NCBI GenBank assembly: GCA_033439265.1
Contig: JAVTVX010000030.1
Coordinates: 2,172,501-2,236,500 of the forward strand
Length of the DNA: 64,000 nt
Direction of reading: 5' to 3'
DNA from: Dillenia suffruticosa
Taxonomy: Eukaryota > Streptophyta > Magnoliopsida > Dilleniales > Dilleniaceae
Positions within the stretch are counted from its first letter, which is position 1. Every line of letters starts with the position of its first letter. A model generated the notes under the pieces. The model ran no database searches. It was not told the origin of the DNA and worked only from the letters and a program-made list of their open reading frames with translations. Shown here piece after piece: positions 35,604 to 48,931 of this stretch. The position numbers and the translations under genes are program-made.

Positions 35604-37283
35604 ATGGTAGAAGAAAGGGTACAGGAGGTAGTTGACGCACAGTCTGCGGAGAGCTGGTTGTCATGTGCCCAAGAGCTTGTTCCTGTGGCCCTTGAGAAGG
35701 CGAGGGAAGTCAAAGGTTTTCCTGGGAGATGGAAGATGATAATTTCAAAATTGGAGCAGATACCATCACGTTTATTGGATTTGTCTAGTCATCCTTGCTT
35801 CTCGAAGAATGCTTTGTGTAAGGAGCAATTGCAGGCAGTAACCAAATCATTGAAAGAATCTATCGAGTTAGCAGAGTTATGTTTAAAGGAAAAGTATGAG
35901 GGGAAGCTTCAGATGCAAAGTGACCTTGATGCCTTGTCAGGGAAATTGGATTTAAATTTGCGAGATTGTGGGCTGCTGATTAAAACTGGGGTGCTTGGAG
36001 AAGCAACCTTACCTTCAGCCATGGCTAGCTCTTCATCTGAAGCAGAGGGTGCACCAAACTGCAATATAAGGGAATTGCTTGCACGGCTTCAGATAGGACA
36101 CTTGGAGGCGAAACACCGAGCTCTTGATAGCCTTGTTGAAGTCATGAAAGAAGATGAGAAAAACGTTTTGGCTGTGATGGGACGGAGTAATATTTCTGCT
36201 TTAGTCCAATTGCTCACTGCAACATCACCTCGTATCCGTGAGAAGACCGTCACTGTAATATGTTCACTTGCAGAATCTGGGAGCTGTGAAAATTGGCTTG
36301 TATCAGAAGGTGTTCTTCCTCCACTTATCCGCCTTGTTGAGTCTGGCAGTGCTGTAGGTAAGGAGAAGGCTACAATTTCTCTACAGAGACTGTCGATGTC
36401 AGCTGATACAGCCCGTTCAATCGTTGGGCATGGTGGTGTTCGTCCACTAATTGAGATCTGTCGAATGGGTGATTCTGTTTCACAGGCAGCTGCTACTAGT
36501 ACTTTGAAAAATTTATCTGCTGTTCCAGAGGTAAGACAAATGCTGGCCGAGGAAGGGATCATAAGGGTCATGATCAATCTTCTTGATTGTGGGATCCTAT
36601 TGGGATCTAAAGAGTATGCTGCAGAATGCTTGCAAAATCTCTCCTCTAGCAATGATAACCTTCGGAGGAATGTCATTTCAGAGGGAGGACTTAGAAGTTT
36701 ATTGGCTTACCTTGATGGTCCACTGCCTCAAGAGTCTGCAGTTGGAGCAGTAAGGAATTTGGTTGGCTCCATCTCTCTCGAATTGTTGATATCACTTGGT
36801 TTTCTTCCACGCCTAGTTCATGTTCTTAAATCTGGTTCATTGGGTGCACAACAAGCTGCCGCATCAGCGATTTGCCGGGTTTGTAGCTCAAATGATATGA
36901 AGAAGATGGTTGGTGAATCTGGGTGTATTCCTTTTCTCGTCAAGATGCTTGAGGCAAAAACAAACAGTGCAAGAGAGGTTGCTGCACAAGCACTTGCAAG
37001 CTTGATATCCATCTCGCAAAATTGCAGGGAAATCAAAAGGGATGATAAAAGTGTACCAATTTTGGTTCAGCTGCTTGATCCAAGCCCGCATAATACGGCT
37101 AAAAAATATGCTGTTTGTTGCCTTTCATCCATCTCATCAAGTAAGAAGTGTAAGAAGTTAATGATATCATATGGGGCGATTGGATATCTCAAGAAGCTGA
37201 CTGAGATGGACATCCCCGGAGCCAAGAAACTTCTCGAGCGATTGGAGAGAGGGAAATTGAGAAGTTTGTTCAGCAGGAAATAG
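35604..37283 (+). CDS. ARM-repeat protein without U-box (At2g45720-like)
   Basis: Single coding exon for 559 residues. The frame is open further upstream to 35505, but the family starts at this MVEE methionine, which directly follows a GA/A-rich leader. Residues 1-150 form an alpha-helical N-terminal domain with LVPVALEKAREVKGFPGRWKM, HPCFSKNALCKEQLQ and LDALSGKLDLNLRDCGLLIKTG. These are highly conserved in this plant family and related to the helical region before ARM repeats in PUB-type proteins. From about residue 185 to 545 there are successive armadillo repeats (GVLPPLIRLVESG, GGVRPLIEICRMG, GFLPRLVHVLKSG, GCIPFLVKMLEAK and others). No U-box is present, so it should be a protein-binding scaffold rather than a ligase. 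The biochemical role is not established. Confidence 0.92.
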   Translation: MVEERVQEVVDAQSAESWLSCAQELVPVALEKAREVKGFPGRWKMIISKLEQIPSRLLDLSSHPCFSKNALCKEQLQAVTKSLKESIELAELCLKEKYEGKLQMQSDLDALSGKLDLNLRDCGLLIKTGVLGEATLPSAMASSSSEAEGAPNCNIRELLARLQIGHLEAKHRALDSLVEVMKEDEKNVLAVMGRSNISALVQLLTATSPRIREKTVTVICSLAESGSCENWLVSEGVLPPLIRLVESGSAVGKEKATISLQRLSMSADTARSIVGHGGVRPLIEICRMGDSVSQAAATSTLKNLSAVPEVRQMLAEEGIIRVMINLLDCGILLGSKEYAAECLQNLSSSNDNLRRNVISEGGLRSLLAYLDGPLPQESAVGAVRNLVGSISLELLISLGFLPRLVHVLKSGSLGAQQAAASAICRVCSSNDMKKMVGESGCIPFLVKMLEAKTNSAREVAAQALASLISISQNCREIKRDDKSVPILVQLLDPSPHNTAKKYAVCCLSSISSSKKCKKLMISYGAIGYLKKLTEMDIPGAKKLLERLERGKLRSLFSRK

Positions 37284-37593
37284 GGAAACAACCCCAGCAG
37301 TTGTATAATGGTGTATTCTTCTTCTATTGTATTATCATAGGTGTTTCATTGTCTGTATGAAGCAACCGAGACTAAGATTAAGTCCAAATGCACAAGCTTG
37401 CTATCTTATGCATGTTTTGTTTTATCAATTATAAATATATGATCTCTTTTGTTTGAGGTCTATCTTAAGTGAATCTAATTAGAATTTTTCTATCTTTTGA
37501 AACCCTCCAGTTTTCTATCCCCTTTGTTTATGGCTTTTTAAAAAACTTCTTATCAATTTCCCTTCTTCCCTGTATTTCTGTTTCTCCATGCAG

Positions 37594-39071
37594 CCAGTAG
37601 CAGAGGAGGCCATTTGCAAGGTGAGATTTTGAGGTTGAAGAAGTTGTCGAACTTATCTGATTAATCATTGTATTTGATTTATCTATTCAACTAAACTCTA
37701 ATGGTGAATTGGCCTATTCGCAGGTAATCTTAAAGGTAATTGGACCAACAAGGCATTGTGGCACAACGGCAGTTTCGATTCGGTTCTGTTTTTTTTCTAC
37801 ATATTGTCTATCCAGGTGCTTGATATCACTTTGTAATTCATTCTCCTGCATGTAGAATCATTTGTGGCGGGTGAATGAGAGAATTTCGTCTTGGTCCTTC
37901 TTGTGGATTGAGAGGGTTTGAAATTGTATGGTGGTGCAAAACTCAATGGGTCATGCTTTCTTTCTGGAGAAGAGGGAAAACTGAACATCCTCCATAGTAA
38001 CAAAGCATGAACCTCACTTTTAAGTTCGAGAATCACCTTCATAAAGGAATGAATGAACGTTAGAAAGTTGAGGACAAGTGTATCGGAGGTAGCACATTTG
38101 GTGCATCTTTGGGGAGTAAATGAGTACTTTCTTGACGTGAATGTGACCAAAGTATCACGCAAGCTATAGAACAAAATTATCTCAGGGTAGGAGTGCTAGT
38201 TTCATAATCTTAGGCATTTGACTCTGAACGGAAAACCATAATGAAAAGATGGAGGCACTGCCATAATCATGCTGTTCCTGCATACAGTCCCTATGATTGG
38301 CTTTTGATGATTTCGATTTAGAGCAATCATGCATAAGAACTAAGAGTTTGCCCAAAACTTTGCTTATCGAGCCTAAACTTGCTTAATTTTTCAGGTATTC
38401 CTTTTGGGTCTATCAATACGGCTAGAAGGGTTAAACAGGATGACTGGGAAGCAGGTGAAAATGTTATCGAACTTTGATCGTGTTCAGTAACTTTCTTCGT
38501 AACTTCTCATATAATAGCTCCCTGAGTTTGTGCTTATACTAGTGGTAGTGGGAAATATTGAGTACATGAGATGGTTGAATGTTTAAATGCATGAAAGTGA
38601 TGCTTTGACACTTGGCTGGACGTTAGATGGAGGGCAGAATTTAAGGCTTGGCTTATCATTCTTGAATTTGTTTGTCCCATTATGAGTTTCAAAATGCATT
38701 CCAACGTTGTGCTCCTAGAATTAATTACATAGCTCAAATTGGGAGAATATGAATCTTGAAAATGGAGGAAGCAAACACGCTGAGATATGCTAAAGATGGT
38801 ATGGTGATGTTCACATAAGAAAGGGCTATCTTCTTGTATTTGGTTGATCTGTGGTTTGGGGAAGGTGTTAATGAAGTTACAAATAGATTGAAAATACAGT
38901 TGGTTCTCCGTTGTCACTGATTTGGAATGTCCTTTTTTAGTGAACTTACTTATTATATACTCTGCAGATTTGCAATTTATCTCATTCTTTATGAAGTCAT
39001 TTGCATTCACTTCTGCCTTGACAGCTAACTGAATTTGGGTTCATATTGCAGATGAAGATGGTGACTATTAG
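37594..39071 (+). pseudogene. Exon-like fragments of an unidentified gene 3' end
   Basis: Several small AG...GT-bounded segments lie downstream of the ARM gene. One is 37594-37620 (PVAEEAICK in one frame). Another is 38395-38454, preceded by a T-rich tract and TTTTTCAG. The last is 39052-39071, preceded by ATATTGCAG. Joining the last two gives a frame reading IPFGSINTARR, KQDDWEADEDGDY, then stop (39069-39071). I cannot find 5' exons or name the family. They could be spliced 3' untranslated exons of the ARM gene, a gene fragment, or chance. Confidence 0.25.
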
Positions 39072-39789
39072 TTGAGGTGAGCAAAAAAAATACTGAGTAT
39101 CCAAATATCCAAGGTATACAATCCAAAAAAATTTGATGGATCAGATATCCAAAAAAAGGATCAGATCAATTCGGATAGTACTCTTCCCAGATATGAATAC
39201 GATCAACATATTCAGTATCCATGGAAATTCGATCTGGTCCTCAAAGTAAAGGTAAATAAGTCATTACAAAACATCCATATCAAAAACCATCCAACCGAGC
39301 AAAGACTAGCCAACCGAACAGTTTCAACAAGCTGTTTGATTGACCGATTGCAAGGACCAGTTGACCGAGTAGCAATGCAAAGAGGTGCTCGGCCAACTGA
39401 GCCGAAGATTTGGCCAACCGAGCAAGGAATCGGCTGGTTGCCCACTTCTCACATTCGATCGAATGGCCAATTAATTGATTGTTCTTTGATATGTTATTAC
39501 ATGAGGTATATTATATTGTGTGTTTCAATATTGTTTTAGTTTATTTGTATGATTAAATTTTACTTATTAAATTGAAATTAATTTCGGTAAAAATGAAATT
39601 TAAATTAGGTTTTTTGATATGGATAATCTGATACATCCGATCCGTATTTTTGGATATCCGGTCCGTTGGATACTTGTCTATGCGGATACGAATTTGGATC
39701 ATAAAATTCAGTATCCAAAATATTCGGATCAGATCATATAATGGACATTTAGATAAGATATCTGGTCCGTTCTCACCTCCAACTATTAG
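39064..39789. mobile_element. hAT-type non-autonomous DNA transposon (MITE)
   Basis: Element 39072-39781 is flanked by perfect 8-bp duplications ACTATTAG (39064-39071 and 39782-39789). Its ends are TTGAGGTGAG and the complement of TGGAGGTGAG. Subterminal zones carry repeated 'ggatcagat' and 'ggatatcc' motifs in both orientations. An inner 'ccaaccgagca' motif recurs at 39290-39425. Eight-base duplications plus GGTGAG-type ends are typical of the hAT superfamily. There is no transposase, so it must be mobilised in trans. Confidence 0.88.
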
Positions 39790-41070
39790 CATGATTTTCT
39801 CAACAAATAGGAAATTTGTAAATTGAGGAGAATGCTGTCAATGACATGAATAACAATATTAGACGTAGTTATCATAGTGTGTCGCGTCCCAGTCAAGAGT
39901 TGGTGAATTAGAGTCCTCCTTTCGTTGGGTCATGCTAATTTGCTCTGTATCATTCCGGTTTTATTACTATTCCTCTGCAGTCTGCACTGTTCCATTTTTT
40001 TTTTTCTGAGATAGGTTTTGTTGTATCAACTTGCACAGTTTGTTATTTGATCCATTATCCCTTTAGGGAAGGAACCAGCATTGCCCTCCATATGGGCATC
40101 AGCTTAAGGGTTACACGCGTGTATCCGTCTCTACCAAAGCCTTAAGCTTACTTATTGTTTGTTTGCTTTGATGCTTTGAATTATCAGCTTGAATGTCTAC
40201 CCAAAGTAGAACCTACACTATTACAAAAATGTATATTTTTGTTTCTAAACAAAAGTTATAATTTAGTGTTTAAACTTAAATTTGTTTTGATTTAATTTGG
40301 TTTTATCTTATTTTATTTATATAACTTCTTTTTTAATTTAAAATGATCTTTTAACAAAATAATATGTAAACCGATATACAATTTAATTTTTTTAATAAAA
40401 TGTCAATATTATTACCCGCATATTAATGAGTTTTCTAATAGAAAGCACTATTAAAGTCAACTAAAATTAAGTTTTAACTGATGTTTAGTTGATCTAATAA
40501 ATAAACACTGATATCCATTCATCAAAATCTTAAATTCAAGTTTTGTATACAAAGAAAACAAGTTTTAGAAAAACTTTACCCTTTAAGGATCTAACATGAC
40601 TCAAATCAGATTTAGTCGAATCCAATATGATTATCGAGTATTGTTAATTTATCCGCCCCAAAAAAAAGAGAGAGAGAGCAACTGGACTCTAAGTTTTATT
40701 AAATGGGGTCTTCCAAGGTTATTTGGAAGAGGAAAACATCCATGCTTGGTATTTAGGGGGAAGTAATTAGGACAAAAAGTAGAAAAAAAACCCTGAAATA
40801 AATATCTGCCAAAAAGAGGACCTCAGTAAAATCTTATTAATTCCAATGCACAAAAATCTCAAAAGCAAGGTTGGTTGTTCTATTAGCACAGAAACAAACG
40901 CAGGAATTTTATCAAACTAGTCAAACAAGCATGAAAGGCAAATAAAACACCATACACAGACTAAAAAAGAAAGGAGCCACATCCTCGCCATTAGAATGAG
41001 TTTATAAGGGAGGCCGCATTCAGTTCAAAAGATGAAACAGTTGAAATGAGACATGATATATTCGTCAGGA
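39790..41070. other. Intergenic, including the 3' side of the F-box gene
   Basis: No coding frame is supported. The part close to 41070 is probably the 3' untranslated region of the minus-strand F-box gene. Confidence 0.4.
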
Positions 41071-44000
41071 CTAAAGGATATTTTCTTCGTTGATCTCAGA
41101 AAATTCATCTTCAGATTCGGGATCTACTACCCCCACTAGTCCAAAATGGAAGAGTTCCGCATATGCTGCATCAGCTTCATTCACCAGATCCAGAATTTCA
41201 TTCCAACGTTCTTCTTGCACCAAACCTTCCGGTAATATGGGCAAACCAGATGAAGTGTACTCAACTTGAGGTGAGCTCATGGGATCTTCACACCGACCCT
41301 CAGGAAAGTACTTCAACAAAAGCTTTCCAGAAGGTTTCATGATTTCGAATCCAAATGTGGACGATATTGACCTTCCTAAGGCTCGAACATGAGCAACACT
41401 GCAGTATAGCAAATGTTAGTCTTATGATATGAAGGCATCTTTCTCATCTTCCACATGCAGGTGCAAAACATAATTTTGGTTGCACTGACATTTATGATAA
41501 TGAACTTTCTTCGGAACAAGTTCGTTATGGACTGTTATACATGTCTAGCTTTAAATTGTTTTCCATGGGAATGGAGCAGGAACTGCTATAGACCAAAAGA
41601 TTGAATCACAGATATTTGTTCCTTGGGCATTCTAAACATTTCAGATGAAAAGAATACTGCCAAATAATAATACAGCATTTGACAAGCAAAAAACTACAGG
41701 TTATGAAAGCTGCAGGAGTGAAAAGGTCAACGTGGCAAAATTAAGAGGCATGTGGCAAGTTGTGTGTATATAACACATCACACACAGTCAGGCAACATAA
41801 CACTCCAGACATGAGCCAAGACAGTGGCTCCACATGACAGTTATTGCTCATGATTGTTAGCCATATCTATTTCTATGGATCAGTCAAGTCATAAAGCAAG
41901 ACTGAACCAACAAAGGGAATCTGTTAACTCCCATCCACCTCAACTGTGTTCAACCAAGCCCCAAGAATACGTCCCCAATGAATCAAAATTTTCCATTTTG
42001 TTCATTTATAAGCCATACAGATAAAGATGATAGTCATCCAAGAAGTTTGACATCCTTACTTATGGTAAAGGCCCAAGAGTTGAGTCTAGGCCTCGCCACT
42101 TCCATTGCCTTGCAATATACATACATAATACATGCATGCATACACTCTCTTTTAAAGTTTTCCTTGATCCTTTCTAGGTTCTCGGTGCACCTTCGATATG
42201 GATGCTATTACTTTACCTAAGCATTTAGGGCTCTTTTTGCACATTCGCCTTCAGAATCTATTCACACTCATTTTATCCACAACTATAGTAATTCTCATGT
42301 GTTGCTGCAGGAGTAGTTAAAAAGGGGCAAGAGCTAGCAGGAGCCATCCCATCCCAACAGCATATATTTGGAGCACTACTAAAATTAAATTTTTTAAATT
42401 TGAGCTCGTATTTTTTATAAGGAACGACAGTCTAAAAATTTCAATGAAAGTTAATTTTCTTTTACAATTCTTTCTTTCATAATTGATACTCATCTTAATA
42501 GTACAGGTTAAAGTTAATACAAAATTTTGTGTTTATAATGTTTATGTTCGTAGATGATAGATTGTGAATGCAATTGATTTTTAATTGATATAATATAAGA
42601 TGTGGCAAAAATTGGCCATTTACATTCAAGTGCAATATTCCTCATGAGCTATTCAATCATGATGATGCTAATATGTTTTCTTTTTGTGCCAATTTAGTCC
42701 ATGTTTACCCTTATAATTGTCTTCTATTATAGCATATTTTATCTTACTAATTTAGATCCTCTTATAATTATTGATAATTATTTCTTATTTATACTGTTGG
42801 TACATTTTTTCTTATTATTTTAAATTTCTATGGATAATTTATTTTTATATTTTTCTTTTCACTATTTTTATATTTTAATTTTATCTTTTCTATTTTTACT
42901 TTCAAACTTTAATTTTATGTTATTTATTTATTTTTTCTCTCTTCTCTTTCCTGTATTAGTCTCTTACATGACCGACTCCAAAATTTAAAATTAAGACTCA
43001 TTTTTTTTTTCTTTTTTGTTGTTGTTTGTATTCTTTCCAAATGATAAATAAGAATTTAGTAAAACTGAGTCAAGCAGACAGAGCGAGAGAAAATTGATGT
43101 AGGTTATAAAGTCCAAAAAAGAGAGATTTCTTAGTTTTAATTTCTTGTTCTCAATAGAGAGGGGGGGCCTAGTGGGCCCCATGGAGAAAATGACAACAGA
43201 AGGTAAGCCAAAATAAAAAAAATACAAAAATTATGTGGCTTGGTGAGGGACTAAAGGAGAGAAGGAAAGGGGTGTTGTGGGCTCCATACAGGGAATAGAG
43301 GAGGATATAGTAGGCGAACTAAGCTGCAACGTATCAAAAGCTAGACTTAATAGTTAGTTCTAGTATTACAAGATAGATTGTAGCCACTCCTAAATCCCTC
43401 ATCACCCGCACCAAATCCTCAGAAATCCATATTGTTGTCAAATAGAAAGAAAAAATGCATTGTATTGGCTTGCCCTCCTTCCACCAATATATCTAGATTT
43501 TGAGAGACCTACTCCACTTGTCATGCCACACAAACCAGAAGTCAGATTCTGGGGCTCACAAATTCACCATGTCACAGCCTTGGCTCAGTACCATGCTAAA
43601 GCCTTGTTACAACTACTAATGCCACAAAATCCACAGATAATATACTCCACAGAACACAAAGGTGTGTGACACACAACATTTTATAGCAACAAAAAGGTCA
43701 GTCATCTTTGCCCAAGTGTGAACTGCAGACAACTCTCCAGTCGTTCCATTCCTTTCTACTTGACTTCTGAGTCAACCCAACCCGAATGGGAAGAAGAGGA
43801 TCAGCCAAACAGCGGGCAGCTTCACTTTATTTTCTGAGCAGACCAATCAGGCATTTTTTTTTTAAGAAAAGGGAAGGGAACTTATCACCAAGGAGGCGGT
43901 AGGAAAGGAGGCGGGAAGCTACAGCTTCTAGAATGCAAGGTTATCCTCGACTTTTTTTAGAGCGTACTGCTATTGAAATAATAAAAAAAGGTTTATGGAT

Positions 44001-47000
44001 AAAGTAATCGGCATATTATATTAAAATGTAGAGGGTATGCTACTATATCAACTTCTTCAAAGTCTCAAACCTTTGTTAGCCACCTCAGACACCGCTAAAG
44101 CCAAATGATGTCATCTATAGACAGGTAAAAGAAGCTTGTAAAAGCTTAAATCAAATAATGGTTCCATGGAAATCTAACACCAAAAAAAATCCTTGCAACA
44201 TATTTGAAAATCATAGATCAATAATGAAGCCAATACTGATCAAGACAAAAGTATACATGTGCACATGTTGACCTGATGCTCCACCCTACGTTCCTCAGTT
44301 GATCTTTAGTGTTCAGATCAATACTAGGTGTTTTATAAAACTAGGGTTTATGCATAATTGGGTGAACATATATTTGAGAATCACCCAAGCTTATAGTTAC
44401 AGATGCACAGTATTTATATATGAAACGTCCTTCACACAAAATCATGTAAATCATCTTGAATGAAGAGAAAAAAAATAATTTAGACTAACCATATATAGAA
44501 GAGGTCATCCATTTTTTCCCTCTGAACCCTGCCCAGCAGCTCAATGCGCAATATTCCACCAATGCAAAGAATGGGTACTGGCAGCACAAATCTCTGCAAA
44601 CCATTTTCCTGTCAACAGAAAAGGTATTTACTTAAAAGTGATCAATCACAAGCAAAAAGGAAGGCCATGAAAACTTAGTTCACCCCTAAGATTTTGCAAC
44701 GAAAGGGATATATGCACCATAAGATTTTAAAGCTTCAAGTGCACTTTAAAATATCTATTCATAAAAGGATTACTCAATTACACTAGCATCTTGCATTTCC
44801 AATAACAGATTCACATTTGAAAAACAAAAGCCATAAACAAAAGCAGATGTAGCATTCAACCAACATTGAGATTAGTATACAGTTTCACCTAGAAACTCTA
44901 CTATAAATAAAAATGAAATTCAATTCATGAAATGTCATCTTAGCCACCCTCATGTAAGTGATGAAAATGACAAACCACTCTATAGAAGTAGTGGAATGAC
45001 TAACTTGTTAATTCATATAAAATTGTTGCTGAGAGGGTAGAAAATTAGTATGAGAGTTAAACCACAGGAGCCCTCAAAATGAAGACTGCATAATCCATAA
45101 AATGGGAAGGATACCATCCAACTTTAATTGAAGAACTTTCACACAATTTGCTAACTCTTCCCAAAAGTTATCTATTACAGTTATTAAAATGAGCAACCAT
45201 AAGAAATATTAATAGAAAAAATCGCAGGCCTAGCTACATGAATGGAAGCACTACATGGATAAACGAAACCGAGTAAAGTCACTGGGCAGTGGGATGAGCT
45301 TGAGACTCAGAAAATATGGGACCAGTTATAAGTCGCCCATCCAACCTATGGCATGTTTTTGCATCCAATCATACACTGAATTCCACATGGCACTGACCCG
45401 AGTATCCGTTTTACTGGGAAAAAGGGGACCCTGGTATACATTTCTCTCTCTCTCCCCCCTGCCATTTACTAACACCAAAATCAAGCTGAGTTCTTGGTAA
45501 ACAAGTTTCAAACTCAGTCCATTCAACTTTTAAGGGACTAAACTAAAATTGTACCTCATAAAGGTAATTAAGATTTAGATGTGAACTAATATCTGGAACC
45601 TAAATAAACCCCCCCCAAAAAAAAACACCTATCAAATATAAATATCTATAAAAGATTAATTTAAAAGGCACAAAGGAATAGTTACATTAAACATAACAAC
45701 GTTATGTCAGCTTAATCACAGTTCATAAAAGATCTCCAAGACTAGATGGACACACCTCAGCTTTTGTCAGAAACAGCAAACATTCTACCCTAAATACTCC
45801 ACAATATCGAACAATGGATGAATAAGTGTGATGTAGGATAACTTTTGCTCTAGGTTGTTCTAGGATTCATAAATATGCCTTGTTGCAGTAAAACTAGTAT
45901 ACAGTGAGTTGATTCATGAATAAACTTTAACATTTAGTTGTTTGCATAGATCTTCTTGTTTTCTTTAAGACAAGTTTGGCCCTCTTTCAAACCACAACTC
46001 CTAAGTTTCACACCCCCATTCTAGGCAACTCTACCCTAGCTGTCCAGCATCGAAGTGAGTCTCAGATTCATTACACCAATAATTTATATCATGAATATTA
46101 GGAGACAACATTATTTGATTTCCTCATCAATATAATATTATTTGTAATAATCCTATCAAGCACAACTGACAAGCAAAAGCTTTATTTTGAAAGAGTCTCT
46201 TAGTATCCCACGTCTAATTAGCTAAATGTATAGGGGAATTATAATGATCCCAGGTAAACCTATTACTAGTTTCTGCATAGTAGATGTCCTGTCACTCATA
46301 ATTTAAAGACTGCAAAACAAGTTTAACCTGAGCCATTGGAAATTCTTGAGAAGTGTAGGTCCATGTGAATTTCTTCTCAGCAAGCTGCTCACACCACAAC
46401 TTGTCATAAGCTGCCCTGATTGAAGCATTGGACGTGCCTGTGTCATCACTCTCATCATCAGTTTGCATCGTCCAATAGCCCATTTGAAACCGTACGGCTT
46501 GTGCTGAATAAATAGGAAAATCTTCCTCAAAATAAGCTGGACACAAAAGGAAAAGGAAAAGAATCAACCATCAAGACAGAAGGCATCAACAGGTCAAGGG
46601 AAAAAGAAAAAAAAAAAAAAAAAAAAAAAAAAAGCTTAACAAGTTTGACTATTAACCTTGGAAAGGCTGTATGTAGATTTCAGTTAAAACACAAAAATCA
46701 GAATTAAGTTTGTAAGTTAGGGCTTCTGGCACTTCAGGATCACTTTGTCCTTTACTCAACCAGTATACTCTGGGTTGTGGATCCAGTGTATTTTCAAGCT
46801 TTCCAGAGGATCGTTATCAGTGCTGGAAGCAAAAAGTGCATTCTCTATGAAAACCTCTTCAGTAGAGGAGGTTAAAACTCGAGCTAAAGATACATATATT
46901 TTATGATCCATCTCCAATGCTTCACATTCAGAAGAATTACTTGTTCCAGCTTCAGCATTTTCCCTTGTTCTGCGGCTAACCTGCATTATTTGTTGAGCAT

Positions 47001-48931
47001 CTGCTAGCTGAGGAAACAATTTTAAGCACAGCTGCTTAAACAGACCATTCAAAATAACTGCAAAATACAATGGTAGAATGTCTTAGAAAACATCATACTT
47101 CCCAACCAACACATTGAGATTTGGGAGCTCACTGAGGACATATAAATGATTTTGTCATTCATTGGGGGCCAAAGCTCCCAAAGAGGTCAGCTACTGAGCA
47201 TGATGTAGTCCACTCGAGCCACACTAAAAGGGTGCGCCCATTGCACAAGGTTAAAGCATGAAGCAGGAAATCTTTGCTTATCTAAACATAGGAAGTTGCA
47301 CCCAAGAATGCCTTCATAACAACCATACTTCCTAAAATAACATAACCTATAGGAAAGTTCTATCACTATATCTAAAAGGTCCTACTAAACCTAATACTTT
47401 GCTTCAACTATAAAGTCATCTAAAAAGTTGCACCATACATATCAAACATCAAGAACTGCCCAAGATGCATTAAAAACATATTCAAACACCTCAGAAGTTA
47501 AACATGCTAGCTTTTGTTCCATCATTAAGGTGCCCTTATACACACAGTCAACAATAGCATTCCCAACATTTTTCCAATGAAAACCAATTTAAAAAGAAAT
47601 AGTCTAGAGTAATCAAACTTAAATATTGGAAGAATATTAAAGATTCTTCTGCAATGGCCCAATCAATAGATAAGTCTAAAATCCTTAGAGCTAATGGAGC
47701 AGCTCCACAGCAACAACGTGACAGAACAAACATTTTAATTAGGTTTCATGGATGCAGAGTAGACATTTGTTGACATGAAGTAATGTTCCCACAAAGCTCA
47801 TCTTCAGAACTTGTTTGCTATACCCATCTATTAACACAACAAATAAACTTAAACATCTCTTTCATTCTGATTGGTTTTCACTCTTCTGAGACTTCTTACA
47901 GGGTGGCAGGCTTAAATTTGTTTCTAAGTTGTAAGAATTGAACTCCTTAGTCCTTCTGGACAAACCTTTAGCCAGGATGTTAGTACAACTGGAACTCTTG
48001 GTGCATGGACATCGTCACACTTCAGCTTCGAAAGGTATTATATTTGCAGCAGGATTGGAGCCAAAAATTTATATATATATTTGGGGGGGAACTACTATAT
48101 GCAGGGGCGGAGGAGGTGATAATTTCTAGGGAAGAAACAGTATATAAAGATTTTTAGAGGCATTTTCAAGACTTTTAGTGGCATTTCTAACACTTCTAGC
48201 AGAATTTCTAAAACTTTAAGTGACATTTGCTCAGATGCTACTAATGTGTATACAAGTTTATCATTTTTTTTTCCCCAAAAATTCAAGAGGCAGTGGCCTC
48301 CTTGCCTGGGTTCACCCATGATTTGAATAGAAATTGTGGAAAGTTAAGAGATAGTGAAATCACATTTAATTTAGAATCGCTCGAACCACCATACTAAACA
48401 TGTCGGATCTAGGATGGGCAATATGTAGACAATCATAACTACTTTTACAAAGAAAAAGGTTGCTTTCAAAAATTGATCTACAACATCAAGTAAGATGCAA
48501 ACAATTTACCATCATGTTTAACCCACCTACACCCCCAAAGGGATGACATATCAAAAGAAGTTGGTTTTATGATAACAATATAGAGGATTGGGTTTGTCCA
48601 TCTTGCAGCATTTTAATAGAATTTTGATTATAGTATGCAACAATTATGACGATTAAAGTTCCAGTAAGCTTCATCTATAACTATGGGAAATCAATTTTTT
48701 TGGGACATTGCATAATAGATCATTGCATGTAGACAAGATGACTATCACATGCAAACAAGAGAATCCAAACAAATATACATCAGCAAAAGCAACATCCTCA
48801 CCAAACTGTCGCCACAAGCATGAGACACAACACACACTAGCAAGATCAGTCGGGTCCTCCAGACAGCTTAGAATCTTCACCGATGTGTCCATTTCCAGCC
48901 AATTCAAGAAATCCCTATTAATCTCCTCCAT
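41071..48931 (-). CDS. F-box protein similar to Arabidopsis At4g00755, one frame break
   Basis: Five coding exons: 48802-48931, 46657-47057, 46328-46536, 44490-44608 and 41071-41398. Borders are GT/AG and phases agree, provided one missing base is allowed for in exon 2. The product would be about 395 residues. The N-terminal F-box reads FLNWLEMDTSVKILSCLEDPTDLASVCCVSCLWRQF. Then come LNGLFKQLCLKLFPQL, FASSTDNDPLES, IYIQPFQ, AYFEEDFPIYSAQAVRFQMG, TWTYTSQEFPMAQ, LPVPILCIGGILRIELLGRVQ and KPSGKLLLKYFPEG. This matches the At4g00755 family, whose C-terminal part resembles a galactose-binding-type beta sandwich. It would bind SKP1 in an SCF ubiquitin ligase; its substrate is unknown. At about 46795-46802 the frame shifts by one base, from DPLES to LENTLDPQ. 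Downstream sequence is well conserved, so an assembly error or a very recent null allele is likely. Introns 1 and 4 are long (1.7 and 3.1 kb). Confidence 0.87.

Noticed and set aside
36089..37291. Minus-strand frames opposite the ARM-repeat gene
   Set aside because: They are shadows of a long, well-conserved plus-strand coding exon and show no family resemblance.
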